Shown piece after piece: positions 1 to 6,904 of a stretch of 64,000 bases of DNA. The DNA comes from ZC4RG29 sp035304385 (lineage in GTDB: Bacteria > Bacteroidota > Bacteroidia > Cytophagales > Cyclobacteriaceae), in NCBI GenBank assembly GCA_035304385.1, contig DATGQD010000030.1, positions 1-64,000 of the forward strand, given 5' to 3'. A model generated the notes under the pieces. The model worked only from the letters and a program-made list of their open reading frames with translations, was not told the DNA's origin and ran no database searches. The position numbers and the translations under genes were made by a program. The stretch's first letter is position 1, and each line of letters begins with the position of its first letter.

Positions 1-735
1 ACCGGGGGCAGCCGGGGTCTGGGTAAAGACATGGCCCTGCGGTTGGCGGAAAAAGGTTTTGACGTGGTCATCACGTATCATAGTCGCAAGGACGACGCCG
101 ACCACGTCGTGGAGCAAATTCAATCACACGGAAGGAAAGGCCACACGTTACAATTGGATGTGTCGAAATCGGAAACGTTCGATGCATTTGTAAGTAACGT
201 CCGGGCGGCGTTGCAATCGGTCTTTCACGCCGAAGCGATCGATGCACTCGTGAACAATGCCGGCGTTGGATTGCATATCCCCTTTACCGACACGACACCT
301 GAGCAATTCGATAGTATGGTGAACATTCATGTAAAGGCACCGTACTTTCTCACGCAAAAACTCCTGCCCCTCGTGAGCGATGGCGGCAGCATTGTGAACA
401 TCTCATCCGGACTCGCACGGTTTTCATTTCCGGGGTACTCGGCTTACGGTACTATGAAGGGTGCTGTGGAGACGCTTACGAAATACCAGGCACGCGAGCT
501 TGGCGAGCGGAAGATCCGGGTGAACGTGGTAGCGCCTGGTGCCATCGAGACGGACTTCAGCGGCGGCGCTGTGCGCGACACCCCTGAGCTGAATAACATG
601 CTATCGTCGCTTACGGTGCTGGGACGCGTCGGCTTGCCCGACGACATCGGCGGTGTAGTCGCCTTCCTTTGCAGCGACGACTCCAAATGGGTGAACGCAC
701 AGCGGATTGAGGTGGCTGGAGGGATATTTGTGTAG
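1..735 (+). CDS. SDR family oxidoreductase (5' truncated by window edge)
   Basis: Short-chain dehydrogenase/reductase, an NAD(P)-dependent Rossmann-fold enzyme probably acting on a small alcohol or ketone. The reading frame is open from base 1, where it already encodes the end of the cofactor motif (TGGSRGLGK), so only a few N-terminal residues are missing and the ATG at 31 is not the real start. NNAG is present, and the catalytic Ser and YxxxK lie in ISSGLA...YSAYGTMK. The C-terminus (VAGGIFV) is intact. The substrate cannot be read from the sequence. Confidence 0.9.
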   Translation, partial: TGGSRGLGKDMALRLAEKGFDVVITYHSRKDDADHVVEQIQSHGRKGHTLQLDVSKSETFDAFVSNVRAALQSVFHAEAIDALVNNAGVGLHIPFTDTTPEQFDSMVNIHVKAPYFLTQKLLPLVSDGGSIVNISSGLARFSFPGYSAYGTMKGAVETLTKYQARELGERKIRVNVVAPGAIETDFSGGAVRDTPELNNMLSSLTVLGRVGLPDDIGGVVAFLCSDDSKWVNAQRIEVAGGIFV

Positions 736-790
736 CCACGCGCCAACATTTAAGGCACTTTTTTTGTTCTATCATAGCATACCCTACTCA

Positions 791-800
791 AAGGAGGTGA
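791..800 (+). promoter_or_regulatory. Perfect Shine-Dalgarno sequence
   Basis: AAGGAGGTGA lies with its GGAGG core seven bases before the ATG at 805, a textbook match to the 16S rRNA tail. Most genes in this window have no recognisable SD, as is usual in Bacteroidota, so this one stands out and fixes the start of the small lipoprotein gene. Confidence 0.75.
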
Positions 801-804
801 ACAA

Positions 805-1212
805 ATGAAAAGTGTCTTTAAATTTCTGGTTCCGGCGCTTGCGATGATCCTGGTTGCGTCGGCGTGCGGGTCTGGTAAAAGCGCCAAACCCGTGCGATAT
901 GGACAGAACATGATTCTCGACCGTGGCGAAGAAGATGAGTACGAGATTCATATCATCGACTCAGGCTTCGACAGGTGGTTTTCGACCCATGCGCGTCCCA
1001 TGAATTTTCATTCACAGGAATACTATGAGTCCATGAACTACCGGTACGTCACAGCCTGGAACGAGAAGGTCGCCACCCACGGCTTCCGACCCAACTCGCC
1101 GTTCCAACAGCGGATCGATTACCAACCGCATATCGATTATGGACCGGAAGTCAACTACAAATTGTACTACTACTTTAAGTATGTAGAGGCTACATATGGG
1201 CGATTCCTGTAA
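805..1212 (+). CDS. Small putative lipoprotein, unknown function
   Basis: A 135-residue protein I do not recognise. Residues 1-21 form a signal peptide ending VASAC, an acceptable lipobox, so lipid attachment at Cys21 and an envelope location are likely. The mature part is rich in Tyr, His and Arg, with aromatic clusters (YYESMNYRY, YKLYYYFKY) and no known catalytic motif. A perfect SD precedes it and a strong bidirectional terminator follows, so it is probably a single-gene transcript. Confidence 0.65.
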   Translation: MKSVFKFLVPALAMILVASACGSGKSAKPVRYGQNMILDRGEEDEYEIHIIDSGFDRWFSTHARPMNFHSQEYYESMNYRYVTAWNEKVATHGFRPNSPFQQRIDYQPHIDYGPEVNYKLYYYFKYVEATYGRFL

Positions 1213-1240
1213 TACCGGTTAGGTACGGATCACCCAATAA

Positions 1241-1278
1241 AAAAAGAGGGCCGCGTAAACAGCGGCCCTTTTTTATTA
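1241..1278. terminator. Bidirectional Rho-independent terminator
   Basis: GGGCCGC (1248-1254) pairs with GCGGCCC (1262-1268) around a 7-nt loop. A T-run follows on the plus strand and an A-run precedes, so it works in both directions. It ends the lipoprotein gene (plus) and the small peptide gene (minus), whose stop codon is at 1276-1278. Confidence 0.9.
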
Positions 1279-1365
1279 GCCCTTAAGCATCATGTATGTG
1301 AACACGCCCAAAGCGAACAGGAGCGCAAACAACATAAACAGCATGGAATAATTTATCCGCTTCAT
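1276..1365 (-). CDS. Very small (29 aa) single-pass membrane peptide
   Basis: A 30-codon minus-strand frame begins MKRINYSMLFMLFALL and ends TYMMLKG. It has a short basic N-terminus, about 18 hydrophobic residues and a basic C-terminus: a complete membrane-anchored micropeptide. Its stop codon touches the bidirectional terminator, which gives it a proper 3' end. No family is recognised and no SD is visible; chance occurrence of such a short frame remains possible. Confidence 0.4.
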   Translation of the reverse strand: MKRINYSMLFMLFALLFALGVFTYMMLKG

Positions 1366-1449
1366 CGCTGATACAGTTAGGATGATTGAAAATGGTTAAG
1401 TCCCGGCAACCCTATGGCGCCGGTTTAGCATTCAAAAGAGCAAAGAAGC

Positions 1450-1779
1450 TTAACCCCGCGGCGGAGGAGACGGTAGTTCGGAGGGTACCGATGTGAAATG
1501 AGTGGTGACGTCGGAGAAATTGACATCCACCATTGTAAACGGAGTGACAAGGATGACTTCGTAAAAAGGCGACTTAAAAAGCTGGGCTTCTGGACTGGTG
1601 AATCGACCTTCCCAATCGTCGCTGCCGCGGTCATCGGCCGCCTTAACAATCACTTGTTCTGATGAATTACTACTCGTAGCGATAGACCCGCTGCCACAGT
1701 CGATGCTGTCATACAGCACCATGGAGGCCACCAGGAAGATCACGGCCCTCATCAGAAACAGGGATCTGAAAATATTCAT
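1450..1779 (-). CDS. Small secreted or membrane protein, unknown function
   Basis: About 109 residues from the ATG at 1779; the frame extends to 1809, but a TACCTTTG box (1785-1792) lies between the two possible starts and favours the shorter form. Residues 1-25 (MNIFRSLFLMRAVIFLVASM) are a signal peptide or anchor. The rest is Ser/Asp-rich with a strand-like hydrophobic middle (FYEVILVTPFTMV) and a PSPPPRG tail. I recognise no family. Base composition and codons resemble real genes nearby. Confidence 0.5.
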   Translation of the reverse strand: MNIFRSLFLMRAVIFLVASMVLYDSIDCGSGSIATSSNSSEQVIVKAADDRGSDDWEGRFTSPEAQLFKSPFYEVILVTPFTMVDVNFSDVTTHFTSVPSELPSPPPRG

Positions 1780-1784
1780 CACGA

Positions 1785-1792
1785 CAAAGGTA
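1785..1792 (-). promoter_or_regulatory. Bacteroidota -7 box TACCTTTG
   Basis: An exact TAnnTTTG match on the minus strand ends 5 bases before the ATG at 1779, so the predicted transcript would be almost leaderless. No good -33 TTG is visible. Confidence 0.35.
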
Positions 1793-1900
1793 CGAGAAAA
1801 TCGCGGCATCTCTTTCCGCTTTCCGATTGCACAATTTATTCCCTAATATAACAGCCGTCATTCGATCAGACCGAAATCACAGCGGAAACACGAGCAAATC

Positions 1901-3256
1901 ATGGGAAGATGGCTTACCCTCGGTGCGGTAGTGCTGGCAGCACTGATCGCCGGATACTTTGTCAGAAAAGCATGGATCTTCAACGGAACGCGAAAGACCC
2001 GGCAGGCAGCACGCAACCTGGAGCTAATGCGCGAGCGGGTTGGCCTCACCGTCCCCGCGCGACCCGCTCCAAATCAGAATCCGAATGGACCCAACCCTGC
2101 CAACTTCGATGAATCACAAGTCGACCCCTACCAATTACCCGACCCGCTCCTCCTCAAGAATGGCACGCGCGTTGTCACCGCTGATGTATGGTGGGAGCAG
2201 CGTCGCCCGGAATTGATTCGCGACTTCGAAGGTGAAGTGTACGGACGCGTGCCTGAAACGGTTCCTGCCGTCAGTTGGCGTGTCGACTCCGAGGATACTG
2301 TTACGGTAGGCGACTTTCAGGTACGTCAGAAAATGCTGATCGGAACCGTCGACAATTCGGCGTTTCCCGGTGTGACCGTTAAAATCCATCTTATGCTGGG
2401 TACCCCGGTGGATGTTAACGTGCCTGTACCATTGGTATTAAAACTAAGCTCAATACGGCGCCCCCAAACAGAATGGAAAGAGCTGATGCTATCCCGACGT
2501 TGGGGATATGCAATCATCGAGCCCTGGAGCGTCCAGCCGGATGAGGGCGCAAGTATCGACCGGGGAATAATCGGCCTTACAGGAAAGGGCAAACCGCGTA
2601 AACCCGACGATTGGGGTGCGCTGCGCGCCTGGGCGTGGGGTGCAAGCCGCGCGTTCGATTACTTTGAAACGGACGACGGCGTTGATTCGCATCGTGTCGC
2701 TATCGAAGGCCATTCCCGCTATGGTAAGGCGGCACTGGTGGCTATGGCGCTGGACCAACGTTTTTCACTGGCGCTCATCTCCTCGTCAGGGGTCGGCGGC
2801 GCTAAGATCATGAGACGCCGGTTTGCCGAACAAGTCGAGAATGTCGTCGTACCCGGCAATTACTTCTGGTTTTGCGGGAATTTTTTAAAATACGCTTCCA
2901 CCCTCACCGTCCATGATCTTCCCGTCGATGCCCATGAACTGATTGCCCTCTGCGCACCACGTCCTGTGTTCATCAGTTCGGGGTCACTTGAAAACGGCGA
3001 CCGCTGGGCTGACCCAAAGGGGATGTTCCTCGCCGCAGTCCATGCCGAATCCGTCTATACCTTGCTTGGCGGAACGGGACTCGGCACAACAACCTTTCCT
3101 CCGGAAGGTACTGCCGTTATCGACGGAGACCTGGCTTTTCGCCAACATCATGAAGGCCATACGGCAGCACCAAATTGGCCGGTCTGGACTGAATGGGCAA
3201 ACCGTTATTGGGGCGCGGAGATTACCAGGAATGACGCTGAGAGCGAGACAGAATAA
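1901..3256 (+). CDS. Glucuronoyl esterase, CE15 family
   Basis: Carbohydrate esterase 15 family: alpha/beta hydrolases that cut the ester between 4-O-methyl-glucuronic acid of xylan and lignin alcohols. It is 451 residues with an N-terminal hydrophobic anchor or signal (about 5-22). The nucleophile motif is GHSRYGK (Ser272), the typical G-x-S-R-x-G-K of CE15. The acid-loop region reads NGDRWADPKG, and a C-terminal catalytic His lies in HHEGHTAAPNW. CAPRPVFISSG is also characteristic. It stands alone, without SusC/D genes, but other polysaccharide-active enzymes lie within 15 kb. An inverted repeat spans its stop codon. Confidence 0.85.
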   Translation: MGRWLTLGAVVLAALIAGYFVRKAWIFNGTRKTRQAARNLELMRERVGLTVPARPAPNQNPNGPNPANFDESQVDPYQLPDPLLLKNGTRVVTADVWWEQRRPELIRDFEGEVYGRVPETVPAVSWRVDSEDTVTVGDFQVRQKMLIGTVDNSAFPGVTVKIHLMLGTPVDVNVPVPLVLKLSSIRRPQTEWKELMLSRRWGYAIIEPWSVQPDEGASIDRGIIGLTGKGKPRKPDDWGALRAWAWGASRAFDYFETDDGVDSHRVAIEGHSRYGKAALVAMALDQRFSLALISSSGVGGAKIMRRRFAEQVENVVVPGNYFWFCGNFLKYASTLTVHDLPVDAHELIALCAPRPVFISSGSLENGDRWADPKGMFLAAVHAESVYTLLGGTGLGTTTFPPEGTAVIDGDLAFRQHHEGHTAAPNWPVWTEWANRYWGAEITRNDAESETE

Positions 3257-3284
3257 TATTTCGTGCAACCAAATATTATTCTGT
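3248..3284. repeat. Perfect 14-bp inverted repeat across a stop codon
   Basis: ACAGAATAATATTT (3248-3261) and its exact reverse complement (3271-3284) are separated by 9 nt. The left arm contains the stop codon of the CE15 gene. There is no T-run after it, so it is an AT-rich hairpin (mRNA 3' end protection) or an operator rather than a classical terminator. Confidence 0.6.
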
Positions 3285-3357
3285 GGAGAATTATAATGAT
3301 GTGTTAATCAATATCTTAAATAGTTCACATTTAAGTGATAAATAAATAAATAAATAG

Positions 3358-3377
3358 CGTCGGGTTGATACCCGACG
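3358..3377 (-). terminator. Terminator of oxyR
   Basis: CGTCGGGT and ACCCGACG form an 8-bp stem with a TGAT loop just past the oxyR stop codon. On the minus strand it is followed by a T-rich run made of ATTT repeats (the AAAT microsatellite at about 3339-3355). Confidence 0.7.
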
Positions 3378-3385
3378 GCCTTTGA

Positions 3386-4321
3386 TCAGTAGTTGATCTC
3401 TACGACCTTCTTGTCTTTCAGCTTCTGCATCCTGGGGGGCACGGTGTGTAAGATGCCCTCCTTCAGCGCCTGGATCAGCTTTGCTTTAATGTAGTCCCGA
3501 TGCGTTACCAGGCTGACCTCGCGCGCGGGCGTAGGGTTGCGCAAGCGTTTGGTTAGCCTGCGGTGTGATTTGTCGAATTCCATTACGGCCAGCTCGGGGA
3601 GAATGGTGATGCCATCACTTTTGTCGACCATACGCTTCAGCGTTTCTATGTTTCCCGTTTCGTAGCGGAAAGAGACGTCCGTACTTTTCTGCAGTTCGCA
3701 GAGGTTCAATACCTGAGAGCGGAAGCAATGTCCCTCTTCCAGCAACCATAGCTGTCTGGGATCGATCTCGTCGGCCAGCACATACTTTTTATCGACCAGC
3801 CTGTTCGTGCGCGATACATAAACAAAAAGCTCCTCGTAAAACAATACGTCCTCGCGGATCGAGTAATCGTTGAGGGGTGTCACCACCACTCCGCAATCCA
3901 GGCGGTTGTTCTTTAGCTCACGAACTACTTCCTCGGTGATCGCCTCCCGCACTACGAGGTTAAGCTGTGGATACTTTTCGCGCATGTACCGGTACAATGG
4001 CGGTAGAATATAGGGCGCCAACGTAGGTATGATGCCCATGTGCAATTCACCACTCAATACGCCTTTGTGTTCCTTGATCAGCTGAGAAACCATGCGCGCC
4101 TCGTGAAGTACGCGTCGTGCCTGCGTGATGACACCCGCCCCCACGTCCGTCGGCACTACGGGCTGCTTGGTCCGGTCGAATATCTTTACGCCCAGTTCTT
4201 CTTCCAGCTTTTGTATCTGCATGCTGAGCGTAGGCTGTGTTACAAAACACCTTTCCGCTGCGAGTGCGAAATGGCGCAGGTCGTCAAGCGCCACTATGTA
4301 TTCCAGTTGAGTAAGGGTCAT
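3386..4321 (-). CDS. oxyR: Hydrogen peroxide-sensing LysR regulator OxyR
   Basis: LysR-type activator that senses hydrogen peroxide through a disulfide and induces catalase and peroxidase genes. It is 311 residues: N-terminal winged helix (about 1-60, TQLEYIVALDDLRHFALAAE), then the LysR substrate domain. The redox pair is in GHCFRSQVLNLC; by position these are Cys199 and Cys208, the same numbers as in E. coli OxyR. It is divergent from katG, and an OxyR-type operator begins at its own start codon, implying autoregulation and katG control. OxyR is much more likely than another LysR member because of these cysteines. Confidence 0.95.
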   Translation of the reverse strand: MTLTQLEYIVALDDLRHFALAAERCFVTQPTLSMQIQKLEEELGVKIFDRTKQPVVPTDVGAGVITQARRVLHEARMVSQLIKEHKGVLSGELHMGIIPTLAPYILPPLYRYMREKYPQLNLVVREAITEEVVRELKNNRLDCGVVVTPLNDYSIREDVLFYEELFVYVSRTNRLVDKKYVLADEIDPRQLWLLEEGHCFRSQVLNLCELQKSTDVSFRYETGNIETLKRMVDKSDGITILPELAVMEFDKSHRRLTKRLRNPTPAREVSLVTHRDYIKAKLIQALKEGILHTVPPRMQKLKDKKVVEINY

Positions 4322-4370
4322 AGATTGTATCTATATCAGCATAAAGATAATCAATTTGATTTATTTCTAT
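4320..4370. promoter_or_regulatory. OxyR-type operator in the oxyR-katG intergenic region
   Basis: ATAG-N7-CTAT at 4320-4334 matches every fixed position of the known OxyR half-site (ATAGntnnnanCTAT). After 6 nt comes a weaker second element (4341-4355: ATA...CAAT), then a CTAT at 4367-4370. The first element overlaps the oxyR start codon, as expected for autorepression, and lies about 60-110 bp upstream of katG. Confidence 0.65.
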
Positions 4371-4430
4371 TCTGGGCGTATCCTTGACCCGGTATAACGT
4401 ACAAACTAGCCAAACAACACTTTACGAACT

Positions 4431-6659
4431 ATGGAAGAAAACGCTCCAACCGCGCAGAAGTCATTGCAGGTGAATGACAGCGAAAGCAAATGCCCGTTCC
4501 ACGGCGGATCGCTCAAAACGGCGGCCGGCGGCGGGCCCGGAAATCGCGACTGGTGGCCCAAGCGGCTTAAACTCAACATCCTTCGTCAGCATTCCACCCT
4601 CTCGAATCCTATGGACAAGGATTTCGACTACAGGAAGGAGTTCTTGTCGCTCGACCTCCAGGCTGTCAAGAAGGATCTGAAAGAACTGATGACAACGTCG
4701 CAGGATTGGTGGCCGGCAGACTACGGGCACTATGGACCTTTCCTTATCCGGATGGCCTGGCACAGCGCCGGTACCTATCGCGTTGCTGACGGCCGCGGTG
4801 GCGCGGGTGCAGGACAACAGCGATTCGCTCCGCTCAACAGCTGGCCGGACAACGCCAACCTCGACAAAGCACGGCGCCTCCTGTGGCCTATCAAACAAAA
4901 ATACGGACGGAAGATATCCTGGGCAGATCTTATGATCCTCGCCGGCAATACCGCACTTGAATCGATGGGCTTTAAGACCTTCGGCTTCGCAGGCGGCCGC
5001 GAAGATGTATGGGAACCCGAAGAAGACGTCTATTGGGGCTCTGAAACCGAATGGCTCGGCGACAAGCGCTATAGCGGCGATCGGGAGCTGGAAAATCCGC
5101 TTGCTGCGGTGCAAATGGGACTTATCTATGTCAATCCCGAGGGCCCCAACGGAAAGCCCGACCCTATGGCAGCAGCGCGCGACATCCGCGAGACGTTTGG
5201 CCGGATGGCCATGAACGATGAGGAAACCGTAGCGCTCATTGCCGGAGGACACACCTTTGGTAAGACCCACGGGGCGGGTGACCCGCAGAAATATGTCGGA
5301 CCCGAACCGGAAGATGCCCCCATCGAACAAATGGGCCTCGGATGGAAGAACACGTTCGGCACCGGCAACGCGCGGCAAACCATTACGAGCGGACTCGAAG
5401 GCGCCTGGACGACAACACCCACCAAGTGGACCAACAATTTCCTTTGGAACCTGTTCGGCTATGAGTGGGAGCTTACAAAAAGCCCGGCAGGCGCATACCA
5501 GTGGATACCGAAACACGGCATGGGCGCCAACACCGTACCGGACGCACACGATCCTGATATCCGTCACGCGCCCATCATGCTTACCACCGACATCGCGCTT
5601 AGAACAGACCCCATATACGAGAAAATAGCGCGTCGATACCTTGAAGACCCGGATCTCTTTGCTGACGCTTTTGCCCGTGCCTGGTTTAAGCTAACGCACC
5701 GCGACATGGGTCCGAAAGCACGCTATCTCGGCCCTGAAGTCCCTGCTGAGGATCTTGTTTGGCAGGATCCGATTCCTGAGGTCACGCATAAGCTGATCGA
5801 TGAAGAAGATATCACCGGACTCAAGGCGCTTATCCTTGCTTCAGGTCTCTCCATTTCTGAACTGGTAACGACAGCGTGGGCATCGGCATCGACGTTCCGT
5901 GGCTCCGACAAGCGCGGAGGCGCCAACGGAGCGCGTATCCGGCTCGAACCCCAGCGGAATTGGGAAGTGAACAATTCCCAACAACTTTCCAAAGTGCTCA
6001 GCACACTGGAAGGCATACAAGCACAGTTCAACAAAGACCGCACCGACGGTAAGCAGGTATCTATGGCCGACCTCATCGTGCTGGGTGGTTGTGCTGCTAT
6101 TGAAAAGGCCGCAAGGAATGCTGGCCATGAGGTGCACGTTCCGTTCGAACCCTGGCGTGCCGACGCTACACAAGAGCAGACGGACGTCGACTCGTTCGAA
6201 TACATGGAACCCGGCGCCGATGGTTTCCGCAACTACATCAAGGCACACCATCAGGCAGGCCCTGAGCATATGCTCATCGACAAGGCGCAGTTGCTCACAC
6301 TTACCGCACCTGAGATGACGGTACTGGTCGGTGGTATGCGCGTACTCAATGCGAACTGGGACGGATCCAGGCACGGTGTCTTCACCGATCGTCCTGAAAC
6401 ACTCAGCAACGACTTCTTCAAGAATCTGGTCGATATGAACACGGTCTGGTCACCTGCCAAAGAAAACGGTGTCTATGAAGGCCGGGACCGGAAGACGGGT
6501 GAAGTGAAGTGGACCGGCACACGCGTTGATCTGATCTTCGGTAGCAACTCCGAACTACGGGCATTAACGGAAGTGTATGCTTGTGACGATGGGGAGGAGA
6601 AGTTTGTTCGCGACTTCGTGGCGGCTTGGAATAAAGTAATGAACCTCGACCGCTTCTAA
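4431..6659 (+). CDS. katG: Catalase-peroxidase KatG
   Basis: Bifunctional haem catalase-peroxidase that removes hydrogen peroxide; cytoplasmic. It is 742 residues, normal for the family, with two peroxidase-like domains. The distal site is Arg107, Trp110 and His111 (RMAWHSAGTYR). The Met-Tyr-Trp adduct that gives catalase activity is preserved as Trp110-Tyr233-Met259. The proximal haem ligand is His274 (GGHTFGKTHGAG). It is transcribed away from oxyR behind an OxyR-type operator, so peroxide induction is expected. Two hairpins follow the stop. Confidence 0.97.
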   Translation: MEENAPTAQKSLQVNDSESKCPFHGGSLKTAAGGGPGNRDWWPKRLKLNILRQHSTLSNPMDKDFDYRKEFLSLDLQAVKKDLKELMTTSQDWWPADYGHYGPFLIRMAWHSAGTYRVADGRGGAGAGQQRFAPLNSWPDNANLDKARRLLWPIKQKYGRKISWADLMILAGNTALESMGFKTFGFAGGREDVWEPEEDVYWGSETEWLGDKRYSGDRELENPLAAVQMGLIYVNPEGPNGKPDPMAAARDIRETFGRMAMNDEETVALIAGGHTFGKTHGAGDPQKYVGPEPEDAPIEQMGLGWKNTFGTGNARQTITSGLEGAWTTTPTKWTNNFLWNLFGYEWELTKSPAGAYQWIPKHGMGANTVPDAHDPDIRHAPIMLTTDIALRTDPIYEKIARRYLEDPDLFADAFARAWFKLTHRDMGPKARYLGPEVPAEDLVWQDPIPEVTHKLIDEEDITGLKALILASGLSISELVTTAWASASTFRGSDKRGGANGARIRLEPQRNWEVNNSQQLSKVLSTLEGIQAQFNKDRTDGKQVSMADLIVLGGCAAIEKAARNAGHEVHVPFEPWRADATQEQTDVDSFEYMEPGADGFRNYIKAHHQAGPEHMLIDKAQLLTLTAPEMTVLVGGMRVLNANWDGSRHGVFTDRPETLSNDFFKNLVDMNTVWSPAKENGVYEGRDRKTGEVKWTGTRVDLIFGSNSELRALTEVYACDDGEEKFVRDFVAAWNKVMNLDRF

Positions 6660-6679
6660 CTTTCGAAATACCGGTTACT

Positions 6680-6703
6680 CGGAACGCACAGCCGTGCGTT
6701 CCG
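6680..6703. repeat. 10-bp perfect hairpin after katG
   Basis: CGGAACGCAC and GTGCGTTCCG pair around AGCC. An A-run rather than a T-run follows on the plus strand, so it is not a classical terminator by itself. It may protect the katG mRNA end upstream of the real terminator at 6748. Confidence 0.55.
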
Positions 6704-6747
6704 AAAAAACCGCGATCTTATGATTCATCCCTAGTTGACTTACAGTA

Positions 6748-6776
6748 AATCCGGGGCTTTGGCCCCGGATTTTTTT
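6748..6776 (+). terminator. Terminator of katG
   Basis: AATCCGGGGC pairs with GCCCCGGATT around TTTG, followed by an unbroken T-run to 6776. It is a strong Rho-independent terminator. Confidence 0.9.
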
Positions 6777-6904
6777 CTGCTACCCCACCTACTTCTGATA
6801 TATACTAACCTCTGAGCGACGCTGGCAATATTTTATAATGGCGGGGTTGGATTTTTCACCGCAAAGGCGGAGGACGCTAAGGATCGCGCGGGACTTTTCC
6901 GCGC

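Noticed and set aside
1391..1424. Fragment resembling part of a SAM-I riboswitch (CCCGGCAACC)
   Set aside because: Only this short string matches; the rest of the SAM-I core is missing and the CCGGC/GCCGG pairing is explained by a hairpin after the minus-strand gene.
4461..5567. Long (368 codon) minus-strand open frame inside katG
   Set aside because: It is the antisense shadow of a fully conserved katG and has no family-like motifs.
6841..6890. Motif resembling the dispersed 'CACCGCAAAGGCG...CGCTAAGG' element near the end of the permease gene
   Set aside because: Only one degenerate copy is present in the window, so it cannot be called a repeat family from this sequence alone.
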